Positions 1 to 8,869 are shown, counted from the stretch's first letter. The stretch is 64,000 bases of DNA from Streptomyces sp. GESEQ-4 (GCF_017948455.1 NZ_JAFFSU010000004.1:62001-126000), one strand, 5' to 3'. Notes: generated by a model from the sequence alone, not told the origin. Translations and numbers: made by a program.

Positions 1-448
1 TGATCCACTTGAAGCAGAACCCGGCCTTCTCGCGGATGGACGGGATGTTCTCCACGGCGTCGAACGCGGCGGCCCTGTCCTGAGGATCGGGGAGGTAGGT
101 GTCCAGCAGCGTCAGATAGAACTGGACGTGCACGGCCTCCTCGAAGAGCTGCCTTGAGAGATACAGGCGCGCCTCGGGGGAGTTGATGTGCTTGTAGAGC
201 GTCAGCACCAGGTTGTTGGCGACGATCGAGTCACCCGTTGCGAAGAAGGCGACGAGTCGGCCGATCAGGTGCTGCTCGGCGGGCGTGAGCTTGGCGAGGT
301 CGGTGACGTCCGAGTGGAGGTCGACCTCCTCCACGGTCCAGGTGTTCTTGATGGCGTCCCGGTAGCGCTCGTAGAAGTCGGGGTAGCGCATGGGGCGCAG
401 GGTCAGCTCGAAGCCCGGGTCGAGGAGATGCTGGTTACGGGTGGTCAT
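1..448 (-). CDS. nrdB: Class Ia ribonucleotide reductase, beta subunit (partial, N-terminal 149 aa)
   Basis: Only the N-terminal part of the gene lies in the window; it runs off the left edge. The small subunit carries the di-metal site and tyrosyl radical that initiate reduction of ribonucleotides to deoxyribonucleotides in the cytoplasm. The reading frame starts at an ATG (MTTRNQHLLDPGF...) whose A is shared with the last base of the nrdA stop codon (TAATG), so the two subunits are translationally coupled. A family-type metal-ligand segment is visible (EEAVHVQFY, with Glu and His ligands in an E-x-x-H pattern). In other Streptomyces nrdA and nrdB form an operon with a third gene, nrdS, which would lie outside this window. 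Assignment is secure from the sequence and from its position after nrdA. Confidence 0.95.
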   Translation of the reverse strand, partial: MTTRNQHLLDPGFELTLRPMRYPDFYERYRDAIKNTWTVEEVDLHSDVTDLAKLTPAEQHLIGRLVAFFATGDSIVANNLVLTLYKHINSPEARLYLSRQLFEEAVHVQFYLTLLDTYLPDPQDRAAAFDAVENIPSIREKAGFCFKWI

Positions 449-2796
449 TACTGGCATGCCTCGCAGGACTCGGGGTTTTCCAGGGAGCAGGCGACAGCGT
501 CTTCAGAGGTCACCTGCTGGACGGGGACCGTCGCCTGTGCGGCGCGGGCGATGCGGGTCGCCGGGCGGGAGCGCAGGTAGTACGTCGTCTTCAGGCCGGA
601 CTTCCAGGCGTACGCGTACATCGAGGAGAGCTTGCCGATGGTCGGCGTCTCCAGGAAGAGGTTCAGGGACTGGGACTGGTCCAGGAACGGGGTCCTGGCA
701 GCCGCCATGTCGATAAGTCCACGCTGCGGGATCTCCCACGCCGTGCGGTAGAGCCGTCGTACGTCCTCGGGGATCCAGGCGAAGTCCTGCACCGAACCGT
801 TCGCCTCGCGCAGCGCCTCGCGGGTACGGGCGTCCCAGACGCCCAGCTCCTTCAGTTCGTTCACCAGGTACGAGTTGACCTGGAGGAACTCGCCGGACAG
901 GGTCTCGCGCTTGAAGAGGTTGGAGACCTGCGGCTCGATGCACTCGTACACACCGGCGATGGAAGCGATGGTCGCGGTGGGCGCGATGGCCAGGAGCAGC
1001 GAATTGCGCAGGCCGACTTCGGCGATGCGTTCGCGCAGGGCTGCCCAGCGCTCGGGCCAGTTCAGCTCGACGTCGTAGTGGTCGGGGTGCAGGACACCCT
1101 TGGCGGTACGGGTCTTCTGCCAGGCGGGGAGGGGGCCGTTGCGCTCGGCGAGGTCGGCGGAGGCCTCGTACGAAGCCAGCATGACGCGCTCGGCGATGCG
1201 GGTGGAGAGGGCCTTGGCCTCGGGTGAGTCGAAGGGCAGGCGCAGCTGGAAGAAGACGTCCTGGAGGCCCATCGCGCCGAGGCCCACGGGGCGCCACTTG
1301 GCGTTGGACCGGCCCGCCTGCTCGGTCGGGTAGAAGTTGATGTCGACGACGCGGTCGAGGAAGGTGACGGCGGTGCGGACGGCCTCGTCCAGCCGCTCCC
1401 AGTCGATGTCGCCGTTGTCCACGAACGCGCCGAGGTTGACCGACCCCAGGTTGCACACCGCCGTCTCGCCGTCGTCCGTGACCTCCAGGATCTCCGTGCA
1501 GAGGTTGGAGGAGTGGACGACATGGCCGGGCTCGGCGGTCTGGTTGGCGGTGCGGTTGGCGGCGTCCTTGAAGGTCATCCAGCCGTTGCCGGTCTGCGCG
1601 AGGGTGCGCATCATGCGGCCGTACAGGTCACGGGCCGGGATGGTCTTGCGCGCGAGCCCCGCGGCCTCCGCCTTCCGATAGGCGGCGTCGAACTCCTCGC
1701 CCCACAGGTCGGTCAGTTCGGGCACGTCGGCGGGGGAGAAGAGGGACCACACGCCGTCCGCGTTCACCCGGCGCATGAACTCGTCCGGGACCCAGTGCGC
1801 GAGGTTCAGATTGTGCGTACGGCGGGCGTCCTCACCGGTGTTGTCGCGCAGCTCCAGGAACTCCTCGATGTCCAAGTGCCAGGTCTCCAGGTACACCGCC
1901 GCCGCGCCCTTGCGCCGGCCGCCCTGGTTCACGGCGGCGACCGAGGCGTCCAGGGTCTTCAGGAACGGGACGATGCCGTTGGAGTGCCCGTTCGTGCCGC
2001 GGATCAGTGAACCGCGGGCGCGGATGCGGGAGTAGGCGATGCCGATGCCGCCCGCGTGCTTCGAGAGGCGGGCCACCTGGTGGTAGCGGTCGTAGATGGA
2101 GTCCAGCTCGTCCTTGGGGGAGTCGAGGAGGTAGCAGGACGACATCTGGGGGTGCCGGGTGCCGGAGTTGAAGAGGGTGGGGGAGGAGGGGAGGTAGTCG
2201 AGGCGGCTCATCAGCCTGTAGAGCGCGGCGACTTCGTCGACGGAGCGGGCGGTGTCGTCTTCGGCGAGACCGGCGGCCACGCGCAGCATGAAGTGCTGGG
2301 GCGTCTCGATCACCTTGCGGGTGATGGGGTGCCGGAGGAGGTAGCGGCTGTGCAGGGTGCGCAGGCCGAAGTAGCCGAAGCGGTCGTCGGCCGCACGGTC
2401 GATCAGGTGGTCGAGGCGGGCCGTGTGCAGCCGTACGAACTCGGCGGTCCGGTCGGCGATGAGGCCCTCGCGGTGGCCGACGGCGACCGACTCGGAGAAC
2501 GACGTGACACCCTGCGAGGCCGCCTCGGCGGCGATGCCGATCGTCAGGAGACGGGCGGCCAGCCGGGAGTACACGGGGTCCTCCGAGATGAGGCCGGCCG
2601 CGGCCTCGGTGGCCAGCTCGCGCAACTCCGACTCGTCTGCCCGGGCCGACTTGCCGCGCAGCGCGGCGGCGGCGACCCGGCCGGGGTCGGCGTCGGGGAG
2701 GTCGGCGGTCAGCTCGGTCAGGGTCCGCAGCAGTACGGTTCCCGGACCGTCGGTGTCCTGGATCGCTGAGGCCGGTTCGGCTGGCGCGATGGTCAC
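448..2796 (-). CDS. nrdA: Class Ia ribonucleotide reductase, alpha (catalytic) subunit
   Basis: The 782-residue protein is the large subunit that reduces ribonucleoside diphosphates and binds allosteric effectors. The frame stays open to 3051, but the best start is the GTG at 2796 (VTIAPAEPASA): it follows a GAGGGAGAG ribosome binding site, and everything upstream is riboswitch leader. Family motifs include SSCYLLDSPKD (active-site cysteine region), the NLCTEI segment, and a C-terminal redox pair in ESCEACQ. The first 90 residues are alpha-helical and only weakly like a normal ATP cone, so activity-site regulation is uncertain. It overlaps nrdB by one base. Expression should be switched off by adenosylcobalamin through the leader and repressed by NrdR; Streptomyces also own a B12-dependent class II enzyme, so the class Ia enzyme is the backup. 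Confidence 0.96.
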   Translation of the reverse strand: MTIAPAEPASAIQDTDGPGTVLLRTLTELTADLPDADPGRVAAAALRGKSARADESELRELATEAAAGLISEDPVYSRLAARLLTIGIAAEAASQGVTSFSESVAVGHREGLIADRTAEFVRLHTARLDHLIDRAADDRFGYFGLRTLHSRYLLRHPITRKVIETPQHFMLRVAAGLAEDDTARSVDEVAALYRLMSRLDYLPSSPTLFNSGTRHPQMSSCYLLDSPKDELDSIYDRYHQVARLSKHAGGIGIAYSRIRARGSLIRGTNGHSNGIVPFLKTLDASVAAVNQGGRRKGAAAVYLETWHLDIEEFLELRDNTGEDARRTHNLNLAHWVPDEFMRRVNADGVWSLFSPADVPELTDLWGEEFDAAYRKAEAAGLARKTIPARDLYGRMMRTLAQTGNGWMTFKDAANRTANQTAEPGHVVHSSNLCTEILEVTDDGETAVCNLGSVNLGAFVDNGDIDWERLDEAVRTAVTFLDRVVDINFYPTEQAGRSNAKWRPVGLGAMGLQDVFFQLRLPFDSPEAKALSTRIAERVMLASYEASADLAERNGPLPAWQKTRTAKGVLHPDHYDVELNWPERWAALRERIAEVGLRNSLLLAIAPTATIASIAGVYECIEPQVSNLFKRETLSGEFLQVNSYLVNELKELGVWDARTREALREANGSVQDFAWIPEDVRRLYRTAWEIPQRGLIDMAAARTPFLDQSQSLNLFLETPTIGKLSSMYAYAWKSGLKTTYYLRSRPATRIARAAQATVPVQQVTSEDAVACSLENPESCEACQ

Positions 2797-2927
2797 GTGG
2801 GGCTCTCCCTCGCTCGGCACGGGGCCTTGCGGAGGGCAGGGGGCAGCACACGAGCGCACACGGCGTCGCGTCCACCGGCCCATTCCACGAGGCCCGGACG
2901 TCGGGCGCACCGGCCGGGTGGCCGGGC

Positions 2928-3036
2928 GCGCTGTCGGCAGGTCCTCGGACTGACTCCCATACGTGTATGAACACGCATGAGTACACCGTTGCGGGACAGT
3001 TCCGGATTCGCACCGGATTCCCCTGCGGCGACAGCG
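2928..3036 (-). promoter_or_regulatory. Cobalamin (B12) riboswitch in the nrdAB leader
   Basis: Read on the minus strand, the leader contains the two conserved halves of the adenosylcobalamin aptamer. The 5' half has GAATCCGGTGCGAATCCGG followed by AACTGTCCCGCAACGG (about 3022 to 2985). The 3' half has the B12 box GAGTCAGTCCGAGGACCTGC (about 2957 to 2935). They are joined by a variable stem with inverted arms around ATGCGTGTTCATACACGTAT. The aptamer ends about 130 bases before the nrdA GTG, leaving room for an expression platform. This agrees with the known B12 control of the Streptomyces class Ia nrdABS operon. Confidence 0.93.
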
Positions 3037-3042
3037 AGCATG

Positions 3043-3090
3043 AGCATACATCTTGTGCCGGGCTCCGGTGACACCCCTACATGTTGTGTC
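3043..3090 (-). promoter_or_regulatory. nrdAB promoter with two NrdR boxes
   Basis: On the minus strand two related motifs, ACAACATGTA (3087-3078) and ACAAGATGTA (3056-3047), are exactly 31 bp apart, about three helical turns. That spacing and sequence fit the paired NrdR boxes known upstream of ribonucleotide reductase operons. A candidate -10 (TATGCT, 3048-3043) overlaps the promoter-proximal box, which fits repression, and would start the transcript at about 3036, just where the riboswitch begins. No good -35 was found. The boxes abut the stop codon of the upstream GNAT gene. Confidence 0.8.
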
Positions 3091-3100
3091 GAGGTCGGCT

Positions 3101-3607
3101 TCAGAGCGTCAACTGATAAGTGAGGAGAGTGAACTCGGGCCGCTCCGCGATCGGGTTCCAGTCGCGTTCCCGGGCTCGGGTGAAGCCGAGGCGTTCGTAG
3201 ATGCGGTGGGCGGCATGCATCGAGGGCTGCGTCGACAGGACCATGCCGGTGCAGCCGTCCGTTGCCTTCGCCCGCTCGACGCACGCGCGGACGAGGGCCT
3301 CTCCGGCGCCCCTTCCGCGGGCCGCCCGGGCCACGGCCAGCATGCGGATCTCCGCCTCTCCGGGGCGGGCCAGGTCGGCCATGGGGCCACCGGACGGTAC
3401 GAAGGTGACTCCGCCGAGGAGTTGGTCGCCCTGCGCGGCCACGAGCACGTCGGCCGCCGCCGCTCGCTTGGCCACGTCCTTCAGCTCACCCAGGTACCAG
3501 TCGCTGTCGCCGAAGGTCAGGAGGCCGTCCTGGAGGTATGCCTGGGCTGTGATGTTGCCGAGGGCTTCGTATTCGGTGGGTTCTACGGGCCGGATCACTA
3601 TGTCCAT
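3101..3607 (-). CDS. GNAT-family N-acetyltransferase
   Basis: The 168-residue protein is a single GNAT domain that should transfer an acetyl group from acetyl-CoA to an amine; the substrate cannot be read from the sequence. The start is the ATG at 3607 (MDIVIRPVEPTEYEALG), typical of this fold; the longer open frame upstream runs antiparallel through a terminator and is not used. The acetyl-CoA-binding segment is visible as MLAVARAARGRGAGEALV, with the R/Q-x-x-G-x-G/A pattern, and the C-terminal part has the usual YERLGFTRARERDW sequence. It lies downstream of the CHAP gene on the same strand but is separated from it by a strong hairpin. Confidence 0.88.
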   Translation of the reverse strand: MDIVIRPVEPTEYEALGNITAQAYLQDGLLTFGDSDWYLGELKDVAKRAAAADVLVAAQGDQLLGGVTFVPSGGPMADLARPGEAEIRMLAVARAARGRGAGEALVRACVERAKATDGCTGMVLSTQPSMHAAHRIYERLGFTRARERDWNPIAERPEFTLLTYQLTL

Positions 3608-3638
3608 GCAGGTGAGTGTGCCGTACAGGTACGACTGC

Positions 3639-3664
3639 GGGCCGCCGGATTTCTCCGGCGGCCC
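3639..3664 (-). terminator. Hairpin terminator after the CHAP gene
   Basis: A perfect 11-bp GC-rich stem (GGGCCGCCGGA paired with TCCGGCGGCCC) with a 4-base TTTC loop. It lies between the stop of the CHAP gene at 3679 and the start of the GNAT gene at 3607, both on the minus strand. There is no clear U tract, which is usual for Streptomyces terminators. Confidence 0.75.
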
Positions 3665-3678
3665 GTCCGGTCGGCGCG

Positions 3679-4341
3679 CTACGAGCGAGACGCGAACCCG
3701 CGTACCTTCAGTGCGCTGTTGCCCGGGATCTTGGGACCCTCGGCGCCCACCCAGCGGTACTCGCGCCTGGTGATGCTGTCGGACTTGTAGCCCGCGTTGC
3801 CCTCGATCGTGGTGATCGTCCTGCCGTCGCTTCCGCCGACGGCCACGACCACCGCGACATGGCCCCTGGGGGCGCGGGAGTTGTGGTTGTGCCACACGAT
3901 CACGTCACCGCGCTGCGGAGGCTGCCCGGGTCGGTAGGCGTGGAACCGGCTGCCGACGCCGGTCTCCCAGGCCCACGACGACTTGTAGTTGGCCGGCGTC
4001 GCTGCCTTGTTGTTCCACAGCGCGGCGGCGAAGTACCCGCACCAGGCATCGCCGTTGAAGCCGTTGTACTCGTTGAGGTTCTTGCCGCCGAGGTAGTTGT
4101 CGTGCCGTGCGTCGCCCGGCTTGCTGAGCTTCTTCGGGCCGTTCCTGGTCACCTTGTACCAGTGTGCGGTGGTGAGGGCTCGGTAGGCGCGGTCCACGAT
4201 GGCCTGCCGGATCGGGCTGGGTGCGGCGGCCACCGTGGGCGCGGTCGCGGCGGCCGGGGTGGATGTGGTGAGCGCGGGTGCGACGAGCAGGCCGGGAAGC
4301 AGGGCCGTCGCGGTGAGGACACGCGCTGCGAGGCGGTTCAT
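3679..4341 (-). CDS. Secreted CHAP-domain protein (probable peptidoglycan amidase/endopeptidase)
   Basis: The 220-residue protein starts at an ATG (MNRLAARVLTATALLPGLLV) behind a GGAGG ribosome binding site. Residues 1-32 form a classical signal peptide with a hydrophobic core and Ala-rich cleavage region. The mature part is a CHAP domain with the probable catalytic Cys101 (GDAWCGYF) and His161 (RGHVAVVV), followed by the glycine/tyrosine-rich strands of the fold. CHAP enzymes of this type cut peptide bonds in peptidoglycan, so a role in wall remodelling outside the cell is likely, but this is inferred from the family. It is transcribed divergently from the STAND/WD40 gene across about 150 bp. 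Confidence 0.88.
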   Translation of the reverse strand: MNRLAARVLTATALLPGLLVAPALTTSTPAAATAPTVAAAPSPIRQAIVDRAYRALTTAHWYKVTRNGPKKLSKPGDARHDNYLGGKNLNEYNGFNGDAWCGYFAAALWNNKAATPANYKSSWAWETGVGSRFHAYRPGQPPQRGDVIVWHNHNSRAPRGHVAVVVAVGGSDGRTITTIEGNAGYKSDSITRREYRWVGAEGPKIPGNSALKVRGFASRS

Positions 4342-4487
4342 GGCAGACCTCCGGTGAGGATGGACGTACGGATGGGAGAGGGCGCACAACCCGCGTCTTC
4401 GTGTGACGCGGTGAGCCCGCTGAACGCGCCGTCACTCCAGGTAAGTTGGCGAACCCGGAGAGCGACGACTGATGACAGGTGTAGCAG

Positions 4488-7400
4488 GTGCGACAGGGGT
4501 CGGACGAGGCTGAAGAGGGGGTTGCCGGTTGCCAGGACGAGCGGCAACAGGCAACAGACGGGGACGGCGGCGGGCAGGGGAGCCGGGACGGCACCGGGGG
4601 AAGCCGCGGAGCCGGCGGGTACGGGGCCGAGGTGCGGCGCCTGCGCGAGAGGGCCCGGCTCACCCAGGAGGCACTGAGCAAGGAAGTCCGCTACGACAAG
4701 GCGCACATCAGCAGGATCGAGAACGGCCGGGCGGCGGGCAGCTCCACGCTCGCCCAGGCCCTGGACACGTACTTCGAATGCGACGGTCTCCTCGTGGCCC
4801 TCCACGAACGCGAGGTCGTCCGCAGTGGCCGGAAACCTCCCGCGCCTCGCAACCCCGAGGGCGACTGCCCGTACCGCGGCCTCGCCCCCTACACCGCGTC
4901 CTGGGCCCACCTTTTCCGGGGCCGCAGTGCCGCGGTCGACGACCTCCTCGCGGGCCTCGACCGGCGCGGACCAGACAGCGGGCCGTACATGGTCGTGGCC
5001 CCGTCCGGCGCCGGTAAGACCTCGCTGCTCAGGGCGGGCCTGGTGGCATCCCTCGCGGCCGGGCGGCTGCCCGGCTCAGCGGACTGGCCGGTGGTGGAAC
5101 TCACCCCGGGCGACCGCCCCTTGGACCGCCTGGCCCAGTCCCTCGCCAAGGCCGTCGACGCCGACCCGGAGCGGGCACTCGCGGCGGTCCGTTCCTCCGC
5201 CCGCGCCTGCGCGGACCTGCTGGCCGGCGCGGACCCGAAGGCCGGGAAACGCCCCGCCGAACGCCCGTACCGCACGCTCATCCTCATCGACCAGTTCGAA
5301 GAGGCCTTCGCCCAGTGTGAGGACGCCGAGCAGCGGTTGGCCTTCTTCGGACTCCTCTGCGAGCTGTCCGCGCTGCGTGACGCGTCCGGCGACCCCGCCG
5401 TCCTGGTCGTCCTCGGACTGCGCGCCGACTTCTACGGCCGCTGCCTGGAGCACCCCGGACTCGCCGCGGCCCTGCGCGCCGCGCCGTTCCTGCTGGAGCC
5501 CATGACAGAGGCGGAACTCCGCCAGGCCGTCACCGAACCCGCCGAGGAAGCCGGGCTGGTCGTCGACGACTCCCTCGTCGAGGTCCTCCTGCACGAACTC
5601 GGCGCCTTCTCCACTCCCTGGGCGAGGGAGGGCGGTTACGCCCCGGGCGCCCTGCCCTTGCTCTCCCACGCGCTGCGTGTCACCTGGATGCACCGCGAGG
5701 GCAACCACCTCACCACGGCCGCCTACCGCAAGTCCGGCGGCATCCGTAAAGCACTCGCCCTCTCCGCCGACCAGGCCTACGAGGCGCTCACCCCCCAGCG
5801 GCGGCGCATCGCCGAGCACGCCTTCGTCCGCCTCGGCCGCCGCGACGACCTGCACGACACGACCCGGCGGCGGATCAGCCGTGCCCGGCTGCTCGATCTG
5901 CTGCCGGGCGACGAGACCGAGGCCGCGGCGGTCCTGGAGGTGTTCGTACGCGAACGGCTGCTGACCATCGATGCCGAGCCGGACGGGGAGGTCACCGTCC
6001 AGATCGCCCACGAGGCGCTGCTCGGTTCCTGGCCCAGGCTGCGGCAGTGGCTCACCCACGACCAGCTGATGGGGGAGGTGCGGCACGGCCTGTCGGAGGC
6101 GGCCGTGCAATGGCAGGACAACGGCCGCGACAAGGAACTGCTGCTGGTCGGCGGGCAGTTGGCCCGTGCGGTCGTCTGGGCGGAGGAGAACGAGGACGAA
6201 CTCGGGCCGCTGCAGCGGGAGTTTCTGCGGGTCAGCAGGGAGCGGGCGCGGCGCAGAGCGCGGCGGAAGAGGCTGCGGATCCAGATCCTCGCGCTGCTCG
6301 TCGTGCTGGCTCTGGCGCTGGCCGCGCTGTGGGTGCAGTCCAAGGGGAGCGCGAACAGGGCGGAACAGCTGCGGACCTCGTCCACCTACGCCATGCGGTC
6401 CTCGTCGCTGAACCAGAGCGAGCCGACGCAGGCCGCCCGGCTCGCGGTAGCCGCTTTCACCGCGCGCGACACCGACGAGAGCCGCAGCGCCCTCCTCAGT
6501 AGCGCTCAACCACTCTGGAACGACCGTGTTGTCCCCGCCGGCACCCCCGTCTCCGCACTCACCTACGCGGCTGACGGCCGAACCGTCGCCTGGGGCGGGG
6601 ACGACGGAAGGATCTACCAATGGCACCCGGCCAGGGACCCTGATGCCGCCGATGCCCGCTCCCGCCCGCGTATCAACGGGACCAGCGGCCAGATCGACTC
6701 GCTCTCCTACAGCCGGGACGGGCGTCAGCTGGCGGTCGGCTACGACGACGGCTCCGTCTGGTTGGTCTCCGGAACCGCACCGGCCCGGCCGCTGCTGGCG
6801 CGGCACCAGAACCCCGACCACGGCGACACCGACCTGCGCGTGACCTTCAACAGCGACGGCACCCGTCTCGCGGCCGCGGGCGTCGACGGACGTGTCCGGA
6901 TGTGGCGGATGCCGGGCGCCGACCTGCTCTGGGAGAAGACGCCCACGGGCAAGGACGTACCCGGGCCGGTCCGCGCCCTCGCGTTCAGTCCCGACGGCCG
7001 CAGCCTGGCGGCCGGCGGCGGCAGCGACGAGACCGACCGGAGCCAGTCGTCGCGCAGGGTCCTGCTGTGGGACGTGGACAGCGGCGAAGTGACCGCCCGG
7101 CTCCCCGGCCACCCGAAACGGTCGGTGCGCTCCCTCGCTTTCACCGCCGACGGGCGCGACCTGGTCGGCGGCAGCTTCGACGGCACCGTACGCGTCTGGG
7201 ACGTACGGCGTGCACAGGTGAGGAAGACGTACGTCACCCACGGCGACTCGGTGATGGCGGTGGCCGTGGGCGAGGACGGCACCCTGGTCAGCGGCGCGCA
7301 GGACAACACCGCGCAGATCCGCGACCTTCACCGGCCCGACGCCGAACCCCTCACCCTCACCGGTCACACCGGCCCGGTCAACGCGGTCGCCCTGTCGCCG

Positions 7401-8444
7401 GACGGCGGGACCGTCGTGACGGGCGGCGAGGACAGGACGCTCCGGGTCTGGACCCTGGCTGACAGCCCGGTGAGCACAGCAGACGGTCCCCTCACCGCGC
7501 TGGCCCGCTCGCCGCGGGACGGCGGGGGGTACGCGACGGGCGACGCCGAGGGCAACGTCCTCCTCTGGGACGACCGTGCCCGTAGCCCGCGCCGCAGCCT
7601 TCCCGCGTCCGCGCGGGAGGTGACCGACCTCGCCTACGACCCGAAGGGGGATCTGCTTGCCGTTGCGAGCGCGGACCACGGCGTCACCCTGTGGCGAGTC
7701 GCGGACGGCAAGCGCGTACGCGAGTTCGACGGGCACACCCGTGAAGTGCTCGCCGTCGCCTTCGACCGCACGGGAAAGAGGCTGGTGACCGGTGGCTGGG
7801 ACAGCACCCTGCGCGTCTGGGACGTCAGCAACGGGCACGAAGTCGCGCAGCGCTGGGCCACGGACCTCTGGGGCCTCGCACTCACCACGAGGGGGACGCC
7901 CCTGCTCGCCTCCAGCGGCCAGGACAACGCCGTCACCCTGCGCACATGGCCGGACCTGCACGTGCGGAGGCCGTCGCCCCGCACGAGCACCGACTCGGTC
8001 TTCGACCTGGCCTTCAGTCCCGAGGGGACCTTCCTCGCCTCGGCCGGCCGGGACCACGTCGTGCAGATCTGGGACGTGCGCGAGCGCCGTACCGTGGCCC
8101 GACTGTACGGTCACACGGCCCCCGTCCTGCGGGTCTCCTTCTCGAAGGACGGGAACCGGCTGGTCAGCGCGGGGCGAGACGGCTCGGTGCGCGTCTGGCA
8201 ACGCAAGGGGAGCCGCTGGGAGTTGTACGCCGCGCTGCGTGGCCCGACCGGTCAGGTGCGCGGTGCCGTCTTCGCCCCGGACGGCGACAGCGTGCTCAGC
8301 GCCAACGAGGACGGCACCCTGCGCCGTTGGGATCTCGACCCGGAGGGCGCGCTTCGCCGTATCTGTTCCGTGGTCGGTCCGGGGGAGCGGCGCGAGTGGA
8401 GTGCGCTGACGAGCTCGGACGAGGACACCAGGCCCTGCCGGTGA
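4488..8444 (+). CDS. HTH / STAND-type NTPase / transmembrane / WD40-repeat protein
   Basis: A very large 1318-residue protein. Residues about 46-105 form an XRE-like helix-turn-helix (RARLTQEALSKEVRYDKAHI). A STAND-type NTPase domain (nSTAND1) follows, with Walker A at about 172-180 (PSGAGKTSL) and a Walker B in LILIDQFEE. A basic stretch and one hydrophobic segment (about 598-618, QILALLVVLALALAALWV) come next. The remaining half is a run of roughly a dozen WD40 repeats ending in variants of VRVWD. Family members are thought to be signal-transducing NTPase switches whose propeller senses a ligand or partner; the sensed signal is unknown. The start is uncertain: the GTG at 4488 has no clear ribosome binding site, and starts up to about 4630 would keep the HTH. 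Confidence 0.85.
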   Translation: MRQGSDEAEEGVAGCQDERQQATDGDGGGQGSRDGTGGSRGAGGYGAEVRRLRERARLTQEALSKEVRYDKAHISRIENGRAAGSSTLAQALDTYFECDGLLVALHEREVVRSGRKPPAPRNPEGDCPYRGLAPYTASWAHLFRGRSAAVDDLLAGLDRRGPDSGPYMVVAPSGAGKTSLLRAGLVASLAAGRLPGSADWPVVELTPGDRPLDRLAQSLAKAVDADPERALAAVRSSARACADLLAGADPKAGKRPAERPYRTLILIDQFEEAFAQCEDAEQRLAFFGLLCELSALRDASGDPAVLVVLGLRADFYGRCLEHPGLAAALRAAPFLLEPMTEAELRQAVTEPAEEAGLVVDDSLVEVLLHELGAFSTPWAREGGYAPGALPLLSHALRVTWMHREGNHLTTAAYRKSGGIRKALALSADQAYEALTPQRRRIAEHAFVRLGRRDDLHDTTRRRISRARLLDLLPGDETEAAAVLEVFVRERLLTIDAEPDGEVTVQIAHEALLGSWPRLRQWLTHDQLMGEVRHGLSEAAVQWQDNGRDKELLLVGGQLARAVVWAEENEDELGPLQREFLRVSRERARRRARRKRLRIQILALLVVLALALAALWVQSKGSANRAEQLRTSSTYAMRSSSLNQSEPTQAARLAVAAFTARDTDESRSALLSSAQPLWNDRVVPAGTPVSALTYAADGRTVAWGGDDGRIYQWHPARDPDAADARSRPRINGTSGQIDSLSYSRDGRQLAVGYDDGSVWLVSGTAPARPLLARHQNPDHGDTDLRVTFNSDGTRLAAAGVDGRVRMWRMPGADLLWEKTPTGKDVPGPVRALAFSPDGRSLAAGGGSDETDRSQSSRRVLLWDVDSGEVTARLPGHPKRSVRSLAFTADGRDLVGGSFDGTVRVWDVRRAQVRKTYVTHGDSVMAVAVGEDGTLVSGAQDNTAQIRDLHRPDAEPLTLTGHTGPVNAVALSPDGGTVVTGGEDRTLRVWTLADSPVSTADGPLTALARSPRDGGGYATGDAEGNVLLWDDRARSPRRSLPASAREVTDLAYDPKGDLLAVASADHGVTLWRVADGKRVREFDGHTREVLAVAFDRTGKRLVTGGWDSTLRVWDVSNGHEVAQRWATDLWGLALTTRGTPLLASSGQDNAVTLRTWPDLHVRRPSPRTSTDSVFDLAFSPEGTFLASAGRDHVVQIWDVRERRTVARLYGHTAPVLRVSFSKDGNRLVSAGRDGSVRVWQRKGSRWELYAALRGPTGQVRGAVFAPDGDSVLSANEDGTLRRWDLDPEGALRRICSVVGPGERREWSALTSSDEDTRPCR

Positions 8445-8547
8445 ACCGTGGCGTGGTTCAGGGCACGTGGTTGCCTGTGCGTTGCCTGCGGACTGGCATC
8501 ACGGCAACCTCGCCGGGTGCCACCGACCGGCCGAAACGAGCCCTGCC

Positions 8548-8847
8548 ATGTCCCGTGCCCAGAACCGGAACACCACGACGGAACCTGAGGACGCGCCTCC
8601 TCCCGATGACGACACCGACGCCGTCCCGGACACCGACCGCACCCCGGACGGCAGGCGCACGCGGCTGGGCCGTCTGTGGGAGCCCGCGGTGTTCCTGCTG
8701 GTCATCATGGCCACGATGGTGGTGGCGGTGCTGTCCGACGCCGGAACGGTTCAGTCGCTGGCCGGTATCGTCTGTGCCGTCTGTGCCGTCTGTGCCGTCT
8801 GTGCCGTCTGTGCCGTCTGGCAGTTGCTGCGAGGCAGGCGGCGATGA
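8548..8847 (+). CDS. Small membrane protein with a repeated Val-Cys-Ala segment
   Basis: A 99-residue protein of unknown function. The first 50 residues are acidic and probably disordered. Two hydrophobic segments follow: WEPAVFLLVIMATMVVAVL, and a second one made almost entirely of Val-Cys-Ala triplets encoded by a 9-bp tandem DNA repeat. A basic tail (RGRRR) ends it. The ATG at 8548 (MSRAQNRN) is the most sensible start, although its ribosome binding site is poor and the frame is open back to a GTG at 8467. It lies about 100 bp after the STAND/WD40 gene on the same strand, so they may be cotranscribed. I do not recognise a family. Confidence 0.6.
   Translation: MSRAQNRNTTTEPEDAPPPDDDTDAVPDTDRTPDGRRTRLGRLWEPAVFLLVIMATMVVAVLSDAGTVQSLAGIVCAVCAVCAVCAVCAVWQLLRGRRR
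8770..8814 (+). repeat. 9-bp tandem repeat (5 perfect copies) inside a membrane segment
   Basis: GTCTGTGCC is repeated five times without a mismatch, and a partial sixth unit (GTCTG) follows. It is in frame and encodes (Val-Cys-Ala)5. Gain or loss of units would keep the frame and change only the length of the predicted transmembrane helix. Confidence 0.95.
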
Positions 8848-8869
8848 GGGCCCGGTTGTCCGGCATACG

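Noticed and set aside
2797..3051. 85-codon N-terminal extension of NrdA
   Set aside because: The extension translates the riboswitch leader; the GTG at 2796 has a proper ribosome binding site.
5076..8201. 1041-aa open frame opposite the STAND/WD40 gene
   Set aside because: Low-complexity Val/Arg/Gly/Asp composition without domains; it is the antisense shadow of a GC-rich gene.
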